This document shows positions 28,491 to 40,521 of a DNA stretch of 64,000 bases, in pieces. The notes beneath the pieces are model-generated. The model made no database searches, was not told where the DNA came from, and was given only the letters and a program-made list of their open reading frames with translations. A program made the position numbers and the translations under genes. Source of the DNA: Gammaproteobacteria bacterium (lineage in GTDB: Bacteria > Pseudomonadota > Gammaproteobacteria > HyVt-429); NCBI GenBank assembly GCA_013152415.1, contig JAADGI010000005.1:16949-80948 (forward strand), in the 5' to 3' direction. The first letter of the stretch is position 1. The number at the start of each line of letters is the position of its first letter.

Positions 28491-29003
28491 ATGCCCGAAA
28501 GTATCTTCCTCATCGGCCCCATGGGGGCCGGCAAAACCACCATCGGCCGGCAACTGGCCAAGATACTAAACATGCGTTTTGTTGACTGTGACCAAGCCAT
28601 TGAAGAGCGCACAGGCGTCAAGATTCCCGTCATTTTTGAGATTGAAGGTGAAGCTGGATTCCGTAAAAGGGAGTCCGCCATGTTGAGTGAACTCACCGCC
28701 CAACCCAATATCGTGCTCGCTACGGGGGGTGGCGTGATCCTTTCCGAAGATAATCGGCGGCTATTGCGCAGCCGGGGACATGTGGTATACCTGCAAACAT
28801 CAGTGGATACCCAACTGGAAAGAACCCGCAACAGCCGCAATCGCCCTCTACTGGATACCGAAGATCGCCGTGCCCGACTCGAGGAAATCATGCAACTACG
28901 AGCCCCCCTCTACCGTCTGGAGGCGGACCAGATTATCGACACAGAAGGCCGCTCCCCTACCAAGGCCGCCCAGGTAATAGCAGAAAAAATTGAGGCAAAG
29001 TGA
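28491..29003 (+). CDS. aroK: Shikimate kinase
   Basis: This 170-aa protein has the P-loop [11 protein letters not shown], the shikimate-binding [11 protein letters not shown] region, GGGVI and the lid [13 protein letters not shown]. It phosphorylates shikimate for chorismate synthesis. The next gene, aroB, overlaps it by 4 bases (GTGA). Confidence 0.96.
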   Translation: MPESIFLIGPMGAGKTTIGRQLAKILNMRFVDCDQAIEERTGVKIPVIFEIEGEAGFRKRESAMLSELTAQPNIVLATGGGVILSEDNRRLLRSRGHVVYLQTSVDTQLERTRNSRNRPLLDTEDRRARLEEIMQLRAPLYRLEADQIIDTEGRSPTKAAQVIAEKIEAK

Positions 29004-30079
29004 ATACCCTGCACGTAGAGCTTCCCGAACGACGCTACCCGATATTCATTGGTGCCGGGCTATTAGACCAGCCCTCTCTGCTTGAACCCTACATCAAGGG
29101 AAAACAGGTGCTGGTGGTCAGTAACGAGACCGTTGCCCCCCTTTATAGCGAACGACTTCAGGCCCAAATTAGCCAATATGAAGTACACCACATCATTCTC
29201 GCCGATGGTGAACAGTACAAAAATCTCGATACACTCAATACCATTTTTGATGCCTTGCTCGAGATACCCTGTGACCGGGACGTGACCCTCATTGCTTTGG
29301 GTGGTGGCGTTGTGGGGGACATTACAGGATTTGCCGCCGCCAGTTATCAGCGTGGGGTGGCCTATATTCAGGTTCCGACCACCCTGCTGGCCCAGGTGGA
29401 CTCCTCGGTTGGGGGGAAAACAGCGGTCAATCACCGGCTGGGTAAGAATATGATCGGGGCCTTCTATCAACCCCGCTGTGTCATAGCCGATACCAAGACT
29501 TTGGATACCTTGGCCGATCGAGAACTCCGTTCCGGTCTTGCCGAAGTCATAAAATATGGCCTGATTCGTGATGCTGAATTCTTCGATTGGCTGGAAGAAC
29601 ACCTCGATCAAATCTTGCAACGGGACAACGATGCCCTGGTCTACACCATCGAGCGCTCATGCCAGAATAAGGCCGATATCGTGAGCCAGGATGAACATGA
29701 GGCGGGTATACGCGCCATCCTCAATCTTGGCCACACCTTTGGCCACGCCATAGAAACTGGCATGGGCTACGGTGCATGGTTACACGGTGAGGCTATTGCT
29801 GCGGGCATGGTCATGGCCGCTGATCTTTCACGACGTAGCGGCTGGCTGTCCGAATCAAAGTTTAAACGGATCGAGACACTCATCCATCGGGCCGGACTCC
29901 CGACTGTGGCCCCAGATGAAATAACCGAATCTCGTTTTCTGGATCTCATGGCCGTAGATAAAAAGGTCCACGCGGGCCAGCTACGGCTAATTCTATTACA
30001 AGACATCGGCCAGGCCATTATCAGTGATGACTTTGATCAAGCGCTGCTCAAGCAAACCCTAAACAGGGTGCCGGGCTGA
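29000..30079 (+). CDS. aroB: 3-dehydroquinate synthase
   Basis: This 359-aa protein has the NAD-binding [13 protein letters not shown], the active-site [13 protein letters not shown] and the metal-binding [12 protein letters not shown]. The start is a GTG overlapping the aroK stop. It makes dehydroquinate from DAHP. The SPOR/DamX gene often found after aroB in enteric relatives is absent; the dNTPase gene follows instead. Confidence 0.96.
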   Translation: MNTLHVELPERRYPIFIGAGLLDQPSLLEPYIKGKQVLVVSNETVAPLYSERLQAQISQYEVHHIILADGEQYKNLDTLNTIFDALLEIPCDRDVTLIALGGGVVGDITGFAAASYQRGVAYIQVPTTLLAQVDSSVGGKTAVNHRLGKNMIGAFYQPRCVIADTKTLDTLADRELRSGLAEVIKYGLIRDAEFFDWLEEHLDQILQRDNDALVYTIERSCQNKADIVSQDEHEAGIRAILNLGHTFGHAIETGMGYGAWLHGEAIAAGMVMAADLSRRSGWLSESKFKRIETLIHRAGLPTVAPDEITESRFLDLMAVDKKVHAGQLRLILLQDIGQAIISDDFDQALLKQTLNRVPG

Positions 30080-30086
30080 AGCCCGG
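30071..30086 (+). repeat. Stem-loop over the aroB stop codon
   Basis: CCGGGC (30071-30076), loop TGAA, GCCCGG (30081-30086) form a perfect 6-bp GC stem whose loop starts with the aroB TGA stop. No T-run follows, so it is not a standard intrinsic terminator. It might slow the ribosome, protect mRNA ends, or be chance. Confidence 0.4.
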
Positions 30087-30158
30087 TGATAAACCTGCAG
30101 CTATACCGACAAGCCCCCGTTTCCATCGTCCACCATCTGCGGTAGGGTAGGCGGCAAC

Positions 30159-31310
30159 ATGCCTGAACTTGCCCCCTATGCCGCCAGCGATGCCCACTCA
30201 CAAGGGCGCCGTCACCCGGAACCGGCCCCTTCTCACCGTGGAGAATTTCAACGGGACCGCGATCGTGTCATCCATTCCACCGCATTCCGTCGCCTGGAAT
30301 ACAAAACCCAGGTATTTGTTAATCACGAAGGTGATCTGTTTCGTACCCGCCTGACCCATTCCATCGAAGTGGCACAGATCGGTCGATCGGTGGCCCGCGC
30401 CCTGAGACTCAATGAAGACCTCACCGAGGCCATCAGTCTGGCCCATGATCTGGGGCACACACCCTTTGGCCATACGGGTCAAGATGCCTTGAATGCCTGC
30501 ATGAGTGAACAAGGGGGATTTGAACACAACCTGCAATCCCTACGGGTCGTTGACCAACTCGAAGAAAAATACGCAGAATTTCCAGGCTTAAATCTCACCT
30601 TTGAAACGCGTGAAGGTATCTTAAAACACTGTTCCATAAAGAATGCCACCACCTTAGGCGACATCGGTGATCGTTTCATCAACCATAAACAGGCCAGCCT
30701 GGAAGCACAACTTGCCAATGTGGCCGATGAGATTGCCTACAACAACCATGATGTGGACGATGGCCTGCGCTATGGACTCATCACTATCGAACAGCTACAG
30801 GAGGTAGCGCTGTTTGCTGAACAATACAAATGCGTGTCGCAAAAATATCCTGGCCTGGATGAGCGACGGCACATCCATGAAACCATACGCCGCATGATCA
30901 ACCATGTGGTAGTCAACCTCATCGACCACAGCCAAACCCTGCTCACCCAGTCTGCAGTGGCCCATATTGACGATGTCCGCGGTGCCGGACACGCGTTGAT
31001 CGACTACGATACCGAGGTCAGGGAAAAGACTCTGGAGCTCAAGCAATTTCTGCGCAAGCACCTATATAATCACTACCGGGTAAGGCGCATGAGTCACAAG
31101 GCCGCCCGAGTCATAGAACAACTCTTTGACGCCTTCATGGAAGACTATCGAATATTGCCCCCCCAATATCAAAAACGAATCCAGGCCTGTGATGACCCCG
31201 ATGGCAAAACCGGATGGGCTCGAATCGTGGCGGACTACATCGCCGGCATGACCGACCGCTACGCCATCGCCGAGCATTCCCGCCTGTTTGATCCACCGAG
31301 ACCTACTTGA
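30159..31310 (+). CDS. dgt: dGTP triphosphohydrolase-like HD-domain protein
   Basis: This 383-aa protein has the HD-domain metal ligands in [17 protein letters not shown] and [10 protein letters not shown], plus [13 protein letters not shown], and the opening [22 protein letters not shown] typical of the dGTPase-like family. It hydrolyses dNTPs to nucleoside and triphosphate. Shorter than E. coli Dgt (about 500 aa), it belongs to the type 2-like group, whose substrate choice varies. The position between aroB and gltB is common in gammaproteobacteria. Confidence 0.88.
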   Translation: MPELAPYAASDAHSQGRRHPEPAPSHRGEFQRDRDRVIHSTAFRRLEYKTQVFVNHEGDLFRTRLTHSIEVAQIGRSVARALRLNEDLTEAISLAHDLGHTPFGHTGQDALNACMSEQGGFEHNLQSLRVVDQLEEKYAEFPGLNLTFETREGILKHCSIKNATTLGDIGDRFINHKQASLEAQLANVADEIAYNNHDVDDGLRYGLITIEQLQEVALFAEQYKCVSQKYPGLDERRHIHETIRRMINHVVVNLIDHSQTLLTQSAVAHIDDVRGAGHALIDYDTEVREKTLELKQFLRKHLYNHYRVRRMSHKAARVIEQLFDAFMEDYRILPPQYQKRIQACDDPDGKTGWARIVADYIAGMTDRYAIAEHSRLFDPPRPT

Positions 31311-31484
31311 GATAAAACATAAGAAAGAAGATATAGGGGGAGGTCAATGCCATTCGGGTTGGAACTATTTAATAATTTAGGTATCCCCCGACACGCTATC
31401 CCAGAATCAACCCCACCATCAACAGTGGTGGGGAGAGGCAAAAGACAAGGCCCCGATATTCCGAAGATGCTGTATACAAGGTGA
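31311..31484. other. Gene-free interval with a possible bidirectional stem-loop
   Basis: This gap separates the convergent dgt and small secreted-protein genes. CCCCACCA (31411-31418) pairs with TGGTGGGG (31426-31433) around a 7-base loop. Without a clear T-run it is a weak terminator candidate for both directions. I see nothing else. Confidence 0.45.
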
Positions 31485-31754
31485 TCAGTTTGGTTGGATC
31501 GGGGTCGGGATTTGTGGACCGCCCTGGGGTGAACCACCCCCTGAAGATGACCCAGAACCGGAGTTCCTGTTGTCGTCCCAGTTTCTGTATTTTTTGCTTT
31601 CCTTTCTTGCCCAGTTGTTGTCCTTGTCATCATCGGTGGTGCTACAATAATCACAAACCACGTCTCCCGGTTGTGGTGCATTATTGCTACCGGCCATCAA
31701 TGCACCCGTGCTGAAAAACATTCCAAGAACCATTGCCCTCAACAAAATCTTCAT
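31485..31754 (-). CDS. Small secreted Gly/Ser/Pro-rich protein, unknown function
   Basis: I prefer the Met of MKILLRAMVLGMFFSTGALM as start (about 31754), giving 89 aa with a clear signal peptide cleaved after LMAG or nearby; the ORF track start adds 19 residues. The mature part carries a CDYC pair, an Asp/Lys/Asn-rich stretch (DDDKDNNWARKESKKYRNWD) and a low-complexity tail SGSGSSSGGGSPQGG. I recognise no family. It is a lone minus-strand gene between dgt and gltB, with purine-rich GGGGGAAAG just before the start. Exported, probably periplasmic or surface located. Confidence 0.55.
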   Translation of the reverse strand: MKILLRAMVLGMFFSTGALMAGSNNAPQPGDVVCDYCSTTDDDKDNNWARKESKKYRNWDDNRNSGSGSSSGGGSPQGGPQIPTPIQPN

Positions 31755-31811
31755 CTTTCCCCCCATAAATTCCAGGCCAGACAAACAAAGGCCGATGATA
31801 CAATTGCCCAT

Positions 31812-32147
31812 TACCTTGTCTGTGAATTGATTACAAAGGGGTTTACGGCCAACTTGTTGAAAACTTTAGCCTTGTTGTATACGAGTGTAAGACAAGTGCA
31901 ACCTGTCAAGCGATTGATTTTACACATAAAACAGTGATTTTAGCCCGCCTTGAGGACCCTGCTCCTCCACGGGCGGAAGGTATCGGGGCTTCCCCACATT
32001 TTACCTGGGTTTCATTGAACCCTACTCCCCCAAACCGGTATACTTTGCGCCCTTTGCCTGCACACCCAGGCGGGGTTCCCGCCTGCCCGGCCCGGCACTT
32101 GTGTGACGGGCAGGATTCGAACATTAACTTTTTGAAGTTGAACGCCC
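31812..32147. promoter_or_regulatory. gltB upstream region with two structured leader elements
   Basis: No gene is supported here. Two stem-loops lie close to the gltB GTG start. AGGCGGG/CCCGCCT (32068-32084, loop GTT) is perfect over 7 bp. ACGGGC (32106-32111) pairs with GCCCGT (32144-32149), which includes the first two bases of the start codon, and encloses a hairpin AACTT/AAGTT (32126-32139). This arrangement could hide the start and control translation, or act with the first hairpin as an attenuator. The promoter is not assigned. Confidence 0.4.
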
Positions 32148-35100
32148 GTGAGTAAGAACACCCCCATCTGCGGCGGCCTATACCGCCCGGAGTTTGAAAA
32201 AGACAGTTGCGGCTTTGGCCTGATCGCCCAGATGGACGGGAAGCCGAGCCATTGGCTGGTGCAAACCGCCATCGACTCCCTGGCCTGCCTCACCCACCGT
32301 GGTGCGGTGGCGGCAGACGGCAAGACCGGTGATGGTTGTGGACTATTGCTGCAGAAACCGGATGAGTTCCTGCGCACGGTAGCCGACGAGACCAATATTT
32401 CACTTGGCAAGCGCTATGCCGTAGGCATGGTATTTTTGAGTACCGATACCCAGTTAGCGGAGCAGGCCAAAAAACAACTTGAAACTGAATTGGCCCAAGC
32501 CGGTCTGTCTGTTGCCGGATGGCGCACCCCACCCATCGACCCCCAGGCCTGTGGCGAAGAAGCTCTGGCGTCGCGCCCCCATATTGAACAGCTCTTCGTC
32601 AACGCTCCGCAAGACATGGATACCAGCGACTTTGAGCGCAAACTGTTTGTTGCCCGTCGACGCACAGAAAAGGCTATCGCTGACAACGATGACACCTTTT
32701 ATATTCCCAGCCTGTCATCCAAGCTGCTCTCCTACAAAGGTTTGGTCATGCCTGGAAATCTGTCCCAGTTCTATGGCGACCTCAATGATCCCCGGCTGAA
32801 ATCAGCGCTGTGTGTATTTCATCAGCGCTTTTCAACCAACACCTGGCCCCAGTGGCGATTGGCACAACCCTTTCGTCTGCTTGCCCACAATGGTGAAATC
32901 AACACCATTCAGGGCAATCGCAACTGGTCCGTGGCCCGGGGCCACAAGTTTGAAACCCCGCTCATAAAAGATATGACCGACATCCGGCCCCTGGTCTCCA
33001 TGAGCGGTTCGGACTCCAGCAGTCTGGATAATATGTTGGAAGTCTTGCTTGCGGGCGACATGGACATCTTTCGCGCCATGCAACTTCTGATTCCACCGGC
33101 TTGGCAAAACGTACAAACCATGGACCCGGATCTGCGCGCCTTTCATGAATACAACTCTATGCACATGGAGCCCTGGGACGGTCCTGCCGGTATCGTACTC
33201 ACCGATGGCCGACATGCAGCCTGTGTCATGGACCGCAATGGCCTGCGCCCAGCCCGTTACGTCATCACCCAGGATCGCCATATCACCCTGGCTTCGGAGA
33301 TCGGTGTCTATGACTACCAACCCGAAGATGTGGTGGCCAAAGGCCGCCTCAAACCCGGCCAGATGATTGCTGTCGACACCGAAACCGGCAAGCTTCTTCT
33401 GCCCGAAGATATTGAACAATCGCTCAAGCAGCGCCACCCCTATCGACAGTGGCTCAACGACCATGTGGCCCGCATCAAATCAGTATTGGGCGAAGAAGTG
33501 AATTGCAACGTGGCCATGAACCCGGCCACCCTGGACATCTATCAAAAAATGTTCCAGGTCAGCTTTGAAGAACGAGATCAGGTATTACGAGTGCTGGCCG
33601 AGGCAGGTCAGGAGGCTATCGGCTCCATGGGGGACGACACCCCTTTGCCGGTGCTATCAAAACAGGTGCGCTCTCTGTATGACTACTTTCGCCAGCAATT
33701 TGCCCAAGTAACCAATCCTCCCATCGACCCACTACGGGAACAGATTGTCATGTCTTTGGAGACCTGCTTTGGTCGCGAAAAGAATTTATTCGAAGAAACG
33801 CCCGAACACGCCCATCGGTTGCTGGTCAATTCACCGGTATTGTCCACCAGCAAGTTTAATCAACTCCTGTCCTTCGATGACCCGGCCTATGCCCACGTCC
33901 GAATCGATCTGAACTACTTAGTTGACGAAACTCTGGAGACCGCCATTCATCGTGTCTGCGATGAAGCGGTTGAGGCAATCAATGGCAAGGCCACTATTGT
34001 GGTACTCAGTGATCGTGATATCAGCCGTGATAAGCTACCCATACACGCCCTGCTCGCCACCGGTGCCGTCCATCATCGACTTATCGCCGAGGGCCTGCGT
34101 TGTGATGCCAACATCGTGGTAGAAACGGCCACCGCACGAGACTCCCATCACTTTGCCACCCTGATCACCTATGGTGCAACAGCCGTTTATCCCTACATGG
34201 CCTACGACTGCCTATGCGATATGTTGCGTAGCAAAGAGATTACCGGTATCGACGCGGTCAAACTGACGCAAAACTATCGCAAGGGCATCAACAAGGGCCT
34301 GCATAAAATTATCTCCAAGATGGGTATCGCCACTATTGCCAGCTACAGGGGGTCCCAGTTGTGTGAGGCGGTGGGCCTCAGCCAGGAAATAGTCGATCTT
34401 TGTTTTAAAGGCACCACTTGCCGCATCCAGGGAACCCCGTTTTCAGAACTGGAAGCTGACCAGCGACAGTTGTCAAAACTTGCCTGGAATCCACGCAAGA
34501 GCATTGCCCAGGGTGGTTTATTAAAATATGTGCATGGTGGGGAATACCACGCCTACAACCCTGATGTTATAAAAACCATTCACGCTGCAGTGCAAAACAG
34601 TGACTATAAGAAATACAAGGTCTTTAGCCGATTGGTCGATGACCGCGCACCAGCGGTACTGCGGGACCTACTGCAACTCAAACCCACAGACAAACCCATC
34701 CCCCTGAAGGAAGTGGAACCCATCGAGGATATCCTGGTCAGGTTCGATTCGGCGGGGATGTCTCTGGGTGCCCTTTCACCCGATGCCCACGAAACCCTGG
34801 CCAAGGCTATGAACCGCCTCGGTGGACGATCGAACTCTGGTGAAGGGGGCGAAGACCCCGAGCGTTATGTTGACCGCGACCGCTACTCGAAAATCAAACA
34901 AGTGGCCTCGGGCCGCTTCGGTGTGACACCGGCCTATTTGGTCAATGCCGAAGTGTTGCAAATCAAAGTCGCCCAAGGCGCCAAACCGGGCGAAGGCGGC
35001 CAATTACCGGGTCATAAAGTCGACGAATTTATTGCTCGCTTGCGCTTCTCTCGTCCCGGGGTAGCATTGATCTCACCACCACCCCATCACGACATCTATT

Positions 35101-36620
35101 CTATAGAGGACCTGGCGCAACTGATCTTTGATCTCAAACAGGTCAACCCCGATGCCCTGGTGTCGGTAAAGTTGGTAGCAGAGGCCGGGGTCGGCACCAT
35201 CGCCGCCGGTGTGGCTAAGGCCTATGCAGATCTCATCACCATCTCCGGCTACGATGGCGGCACCGGTGCCAGCCCACTCACCAGCGTCAAGTACGCGGGC
35301 AGTCCCTGGGAATTGGGGCTTACCGAAACCCACCAAATTTTGCGTGCCAATAATCTACGCGATAAGGTGCGGGTACAAACCGACGGTGGACTCAAGACCG
35401 GCCTGGACGTGATCAAGGCCGCTATCCTCGGTGCCGAGAGTTTTGGCTTTGGCACCATGCCCATGGTGGCCCTGGGCTGTAAATATCTACGCATCTGTCA
35501 CCTCAACAACTGTGCTACCGGCATTGCCACCCAGAATGACACCCTGCGTAAGAATCATTTCATCGGTGACGTCGAAATGGTAATGAACTATTTTCGCTTT
35601 GTGGCCGAGGATACCCGTGAGCATATGGCGGCCCTGGGCATCCGCAAACTCACCGACCTCATTGGTCGCACCGACTTGCTGCAACAAGACGGCGCCCAAA
35701 CTCGTAAACAACACAAATTGGATCTAAGCCCCATACTCTCCGACGCGGGGGTGCCCAAAGACAAGCCGCAATTCTGCCAACAAGCCAGGAATGTCCCTTT
35801 CGATAAAGCAGAACTTGCTGAAACTATGGTTGCAGATACACTGTCTGCCATCGACTCTATGGGTGGTGGTGAATTTCACTACCCGATTCATAACGTTAGT
35901 CGTTCCATCGGTGCACGCCTGTCGGGTGAGATCGCCAAACGCCATGGCAATCAAGGTATGGCCGACTCCCCCATCAACATCTACTTGAAGGGTTCCGCAG
36001 GTCAAAGTCTCGGGGTGTGGAATGCCGGTGGCTTGAACATTCACCTTGAAGGCGATGCCAACGACTATGTGGGCAAGGGCATGGCCGGTGGCAAGATCGT
36101 TATCCGTCCCCCCAAAGGGTCCAGTTTTAAAAGCAATGAAACCACCATCATCGGCAATACCTGCCTGTATGGTGCCACCGGCGGAAAGCTGTTTGCCGCC
36201 GGTCTGGCAGGGGAACGTTTTGGAGTGCGCAACTCGGGTTGTCACGCGGTGGTAGAAGGGATCGGTGACCACGGCTGTGAATACATGACCGGTGGTGTGA
36301 TCACCGTGCTGGGCCCAACAGGTCTCAATTTCGGCGCCGGCATGACCGGTGGGTTTGCCTTTGTGCTCGACCTGGACAACAGCTTTGTGCGCCACTACAA
36401 CCACGAACTGGTGGACATCCACTGCATTACCCCGGAAAACATGGAGGCCCACCGCAACTATCTACGTGGCATGATTAAAGAGTTTGTAGATGAGACCGCA
36501 AGCCCTTGGGGGAAAACTCTATTGGATGATTTCGACAACAAGGCACGGCATTTTTGGTTAGTCAAACCTACGGCGGCAAACCTGGAGACCTTATTGGAAA
36601 CCCTACTCCAGGCAGCATGA
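32148..36620 (+). CDS. gltB: Glutamate synthase (NADPH) large subunit
   Basis: This 1490-aa protein starts at GTG 32148. The N-terminal glutaminase nucleophile is Cys21 in [15 protein letters not shown], exposed after propeptide removal. The central domain, the FMN-binding alpha/beta barrel ([34 protein letters not shown]), the 3Fe-4S motif ([12 protein letters not shown], spacing C-x5-C-x4-C) and the C-terminal beta-helix of repeated G-xx-G-x-x-x-G turns are all present. It makes glutamate from glutamine and 2-oxoglutarate with electrons from GltD, encoded just downstream. Confidence 0.97.
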   Translation: MSKNTPICGGLYRPEFEKDSCGFGLIAQMDGKPSHWLVQTAIDSLACLTHRGAVAADGKTGDGCGLLLQKPDEFLRTVADETNISLGKRYAVGMVFLSTDTQLAEQAKKQLETELAQAGLSVAGWRTPPIDPQACGEEALASRPHIEQLFVNAPQDMDTSDFERKLFVARRRTEKAIADNDDTFYIPSLSSKLLSYKGLVMPGNLSQFYGDLNDPRLKSALCVFHQRFSTNTWPQWRLAQPFRLLAHNGEINTIQGNRNWSVARGHKFETPLIKDMTDIRPLVSMSGSDSSSLDNMLEVLLAGDMDIFRAMQLLIPPAWQNVQTMDPDLRAFHEYNSMHMEPWDGPAGIVLTDGRHAACVMDRNGLRPARYVITQDRHITLASEIGVYDYQPEDVVAKGRLKPGQMIAVDTETGKLLLPEDIEQSLKQRHPYRQWLNDHVARIKSVLGEEVNCNVAMNPATLDIYQKMFQVSFEERDQVLRVLAEAGQEAIGSMGDDTPLPVLSKQVRSLYDYFRQQFAQVTNPPIDPLREQIVMSLETCFGREKNLFEETPEHAHRLLVNSPVLSTSKFNQLLSFDDPAYAHVRIDLNYLVDETLETAIHRVCDEAVEAINGKATIVVLSDRDISRDKLPIHALLATGAVHHRLIAEGLRCDANIVVETATARDSHHFATLITYGATAVYPYMAYDCLCDMLRSKEITGIDAVKLTQNYRKGINKGLHKIISKMGIATIASYRGSQLCEAVGLSQEIVDLCFKGTTCRIQGTPFSELEADQRQLSKLAWNPRKSIAQGGLLKYVHGGEYHAYNPDVIKTIHAAVQNSDYKKYKVFSRLVDDRAPAVLRDLLQLKPTDKPIPLKEVEPIEDILVRFDSAGMSLGALSPDAHETLAKAMNRLGGRSNSGEGGEDPERYVDRDRYSKIKQVASGRFGVTPAYLVNAEVLQIKVAQGAKPGEGGQLPGHKVDEFIARLRFSRPGVALISPPPHHDIYSIEDLAQLIFDLKQVNPDALVSVKLVAEAGVGTIAAGVAKAYADLITISGYDGGTGASPLTSVKYAGSPWELGLTETHQILRANNLRDKVRVQTDGGLKTGLDVIKAAILGAESFGFGTMPMVALGCKYLRICHLNNCATGIATQNDTLRKNHFIGDVEMVMNYFRFVAEDTREHMAALGIRKLTDLIGRTDLLQQDGAQTRKQHKLDLSPILSDAGVPKDKPQFCQQARNVPFDKAELAETMVADTLSAIDSMGGGEFHYPIHNVSRSIGARLSGEIAKRHGNQGMADSPINIYLKGSAGQSLGVWNAGGLNIHLEGDANDYVGKGMAGGKIVIRPPKGSSFKSNETTIIGNTCLYGATGGKLFAAGLAGERFGVRNSGCHAVVEGIGDHGCEYMTGGVITVLGPTGLNFGAGMTGGFAFVLDLDNSFVRHYNHELVDIHCITPENMEAHRNYLRGMIKEFVDETASPWGKTLLDDFDNKARHFWLVKPTAANLETLLETLLQAA

Positions 36621-36700
36621 ATAAAAGCAACGACACTGACGAGATAAAGGCTCAACACCAAACACGCCTCAAGCAAGTACGGGTGTTTGGGCACTCATAA
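36617..36700 (+). CDS. Possible 27-codon peptide between gltB and gltD
   Basis: An ATG at 36617 overlaps the gltB TGA (ATGA) and opens a 27-codon frame, [20 protein letters not shown]..., ending in TAA 3 bases before the gltD start. It is too short for the ORF track. The stop-start overlap suggests coupling of gltB to gltD translation through this mini-ORF. The peptide itself resembles nothing I know and may have no function. Confidence 0.3.
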   Translation: MNKSNDTDEIKAQHQTRLKQVRVFGHS

Positions 36701-38113
<1,413 letters not shown>

Positions 38114-38121
38114 TAGCTCTC

Positions 38122-38146
38122 GCCGCGAAGGCGCAGAGGCGCAAAG
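38122..38146 (+). repeat. 25-bp dispersed repeat, copy 1
   Basis: The copy begins GCCGCGAAGGCGCAGAGG and ends CGCAAAG. It differs at 2 of 25 bases from the reverse complement of copy 2 (38263-38287), and at 2 of 25 from copy 3 (47504-47528). It lies 8 bases after the gltD stop. Confidence 0.75.
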
Positions 38147-38262
38147 AAAAAAATAAAATTATAAAATGGGGAATCCATTGGTACCAAGATTTGTGACATA
38201 AATCCGAATATCCGGGTTCGTCATACGGTGGGTATAGGGAACAACAAAACACACATTATTAA

Positions 38263-38287
38263 CTTTGCGCCTTTGCGCCTTTGCGGC
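38263..38287 (-). repeat. 25-bp dispersed repeat, copy 2 (inverted)
   Basis: Reads CTTTGCGCCTTTGCGCC...GCGGC on the plus strand, the reverse complement of copy 1. With copy 1 it bounds 165 bases of gene-free DNA between gltD and hemE, so the unit resembles a small inverted-repeat element. It ends 13 bases before the hemE start codon and therefore forms the hemE 5' leader. Confidence 0.75.
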
Positions 38288-38300
38288 AAAAACCAATACC

Positions 38301-39365
38301 ATGACAAAATTAAAAAACGACAGATTCCTGCGTGCCTTGTTGCGCCAGCCGGTGGATGTGACCCCCATGTGGATGATGCGTCAGGCCGGGCGTTATCTGC
38401 CCGAATACCGCGAAGTCAGGGCCAAGGCCGGTGATTTTATGACCTTGTGCCAAACGCCCGAACTGGCCTGTGAAGTCACCTTGCAGCCCCTTGACCGCTT
38501 CGACCTGGATGCCGCCATTTTATTTTCCGATATCCTCACCATCCCGGATGCCATGGGCCTGGGGCTCTATTTTTCGGAGGGTGAAGGACCCAAATTTAAA
38601 AGGCCCGTACGTCACGCCGAGGACATTGCCGCCCTGGGGATCCCTGATCCCGAGGATGATCTGGGTTATGTGATGGATGCGGTGCGCCTGATCCGCAAGG
38701 AATTAGATGGCCGTGTCCCTCTTATTGGATTTGCCGGTAGCCCCTGGACCCTGGCCACCTATGTTGTTGAGGGCGGTAGCAGCCGTGACTTTGCCCACAC
38801 CAAACGGCTCATGTTTGATCGCCCCGAACTCATGCACCAACTGCTTGATATACTGGCAAGCTCAGTCACCCACTACCTCAATGCCCAGATTCTTGCCGGT
38901 GCCCAGGCAGTGATGGTCTTCGATACCTGGGGTGGCGCACTGACGCCCCGGGATTACCGCGAGTTCTCGCTACGCTACATGAGTGAGATCGTTAACAATC
39001 TCGAACGCGAACACGATGGCGCAAAGGTCCCGGTGATTTTATTTACAAAAAATGGTGGGCAATGGCTGGAGGCCATGGCCACCAGCGGTTGTGATGCCCT
39101 CGGTATAGACTGGACAACCGACCTGGCCGATGCCCGCCAGCGGGTGGGCGGACAAGTGGCACTGCAGGGCAACATGGACCCTTCTATACTCTATGCTTCA
39201 GCATCGCGCATCGAACAGGAAGTGGATACGATCTTGTCGAGTTATGGTGCCGGCAGCGGCCTGGTATTTAACCTTGGCCATGGCATCCATCAGCACATCG
39301 AGCCTGAAAAGGTTACGGTGCTGGTAGAGGCAGTACACCGCCTAAGCCCCCCTTACCATCAATAG
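38301..39365 (+). CDS. hemE: Uroporphyrinogen decarboxylase
   Basis: Starting at ATG 38301 gives 354 aa, the usual length. The ORF track start at 38265 reads through the dispersed repeat (MRLCAFAAK) and is rejected. Motifs are [20 protein letters not shown] (substrate-binding Arg and RQAGR), [17 protein letters not shown] and [16 protein letters not shown]. It decarboxylates uroporphyrinogen III to coproporphyrinogen III in haem synthesis. No strong ribosome site is visible because the repeat occupies the leader. Confidence 0.96.
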   Translation: MTKLKNDRFLRALLRQPVDVTPMWMMRQAGRYLPEYREVRAKAGDFMTLCQTPELACEVTLQPLDRFDLDAAILFSDILTIPDAMGLGLYFSEGEGPKFKRPVRHAEDIAALGIPDPEDDLGYVMDAVRLIRKELDGRVPLIGFAGSPWTLATYVVEGGSSRDFAHTKRLMFDRPELMHQLLDILASSVTHYLNAQILAGAQAVMVFDTWGGALTPRDYREFSLRYMSEIVNNLEREHDGAKVPVILFTKNGGQWLEAMATSGCDALGIDWTTDLADARQRVGGQVALQGNMDPSILYASASRIEQEVDTILSSYGAGSGLVFNLGHGIHQHIEPEKVTVLVEAVHRLSPPYHQ

Positions 39366-39433
39366 CAGCCTGCACTTGTGCCCTAGCCATTCTCGACTAT
39401 GCTTGGGACACCATTGATACAGGGGTCGCTTTA

Positions 39434-40462
39434 ATGACAACAAGGCGCGTTCGTCTACTACCCAGCGAAAAAGAATTTGATGTGCACGAGCATGAATCTG
39501 TGCTCGATGCAGCACTGCGTACTGGCCTGAGCCTCAGTTATAACTGCAGCAATGGGAGTTGTGGGGAATGTCGGGCCATACTCATTGAGGGTGAACTCAA
39601 GCGCTGTAGCCATTACGATTATGTCTTTAGTGAAGCCGAGAAAAACCAGGGCCACGTGCTGCTCTGTAGCTTTACCGCACAAACCGATGTCACCATTGAA
39701 GCCGCCACCAACCAGGGCGCTGAAGATATACCCATCCAGCAGATTCGCACTACCGTTTGCAAGATAGACCGGGTAGACAAACGTACCATCATCCTTCATC
39801 TTAAAACGCCCCGTTCCCAGAACTTACGCTTCTTTGCAGGCCAACACGTCACCCTCAACATGGGCGAGACCCGCATACGCAATAAGTCAGTAGCCAGTTG
39901 TCCTTGCAACGCAAGATTTCTCCAGTTCCATATTCACAATAACCCTGGAGATGAATTTGCAAACTACGTGTTTAATAAACTCAAAACATCAGATGAAGTC
40001 ATCATTGAAGGGCCATGGGGTGTATTTACACTGGATGATGACTCTACCCGACCGATTATTCTGCTGGCCTATGAGACCGGGTTTGCTCCTTTTCAGAGCA
40101 TGCTGGAACACGCCATTGCCCTGGAACTCGGTCAACCCATCCATCTGTATTGGTTGGTAGACAATCCCGGAGGACACTATCTAGGCAACTACATTCGTAG
40201 CTGGGTAGATGCCCTCGACAATTTCCGATACATACCCCTCACCGCCAATAAAAAACTGGAGGACGAGGGTTTGACAAAAGAAAAGCGGATTGCCGCCCTT
40301 AGCAAAGCAGGCCGTCAAATTGTTGAGGACCATCCCGACCTGTCTGGCCACGATATCTACATGTGTGGCCCCAACACCCTGACCCACGCCGCCGTAAAAC
40401 TCCTCCTGGATCATGGCCTACAGAAAGATCGCCTGTTTGTTGATGCAGTAAGGCGATTTTAA
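39434..40462 (+). CDS. 2Fe-2S ferredoxin/flavin reductase fusion protein
   Basis: This 342-aa protein has an N-terminal plant-type ferredoxin domain (cysteines C38-x4-C43-x2-C46-x31-C78), an FAD-binding barrel (about 105-200; RNKSVAS in place of the usual RxYS) and an NAD-binding domain (ILLAYETGFAPFQSM; the end MCGPNTLTHAAVKLLLDHGL). This is the layout of CDP-6-deoxy-glucoseen reductase-like and oxygenase reductase proteins. It moves electrons from NAD(P)H through flavin to 2Fe-2S. The partner is not encoded nearby. Downstream of hemE it may serve a haem, quinone or oxygenase pathway; this is inference. Confidence 0.85.
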   Translation: MTTRRVRLLPSEKEFDVHEHESVLDAALRTGLSLSYNCSNGSCGECRAILIEGELKRCSHYDYVFSEAEKNQGHVLLCSFTAQTDVTIEAATNQGAEDIPIQQIRTTVCKIDRVDKRTIILHLKTPRSQNLRFFAGQHVTLNMGETRIRNKSVASCPCNARFLQFHIHNNPGDEFANYVFNKLKTSDEVIIEGPWGVFTLDDDSTRPIILLAYETGFAPFQSMLEHAIALELGQPIHLYWLVDNPGGHYLGNYIRSWVDALDNFRYIPLTANKKLEDEGLTKEKRIAALSKAGRQIVEDHPDLSGHDIYMCGPNTLTHAAVKLLLDHGLQKDRLFVDAVRRF

Positions 40463-40521
40463 AAATAGCGCAAAGAAGATAAAAATATCAATGTGCAGAT
40501 GAATTTACCCCTGAACTCTCA

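Noticed and set aside
32100-32150. tRNA-like wording (GGATTCGAAC with an ACGGGC/GCCCGT outer stem) before gltB
   Set aside because: The T-arm stem does not pair, the D-arm and anticodon arm are missing, and the span of 44 bases is too short. I treat it as a leader structure.
31671-32155. Plus- and minus-strand ORFs around the gltB leader (31671-31937, 31934-32155, 31906-32124)
   Set aside because: They have no family features and overlap leader structures or the small secreted gene on the other strand.
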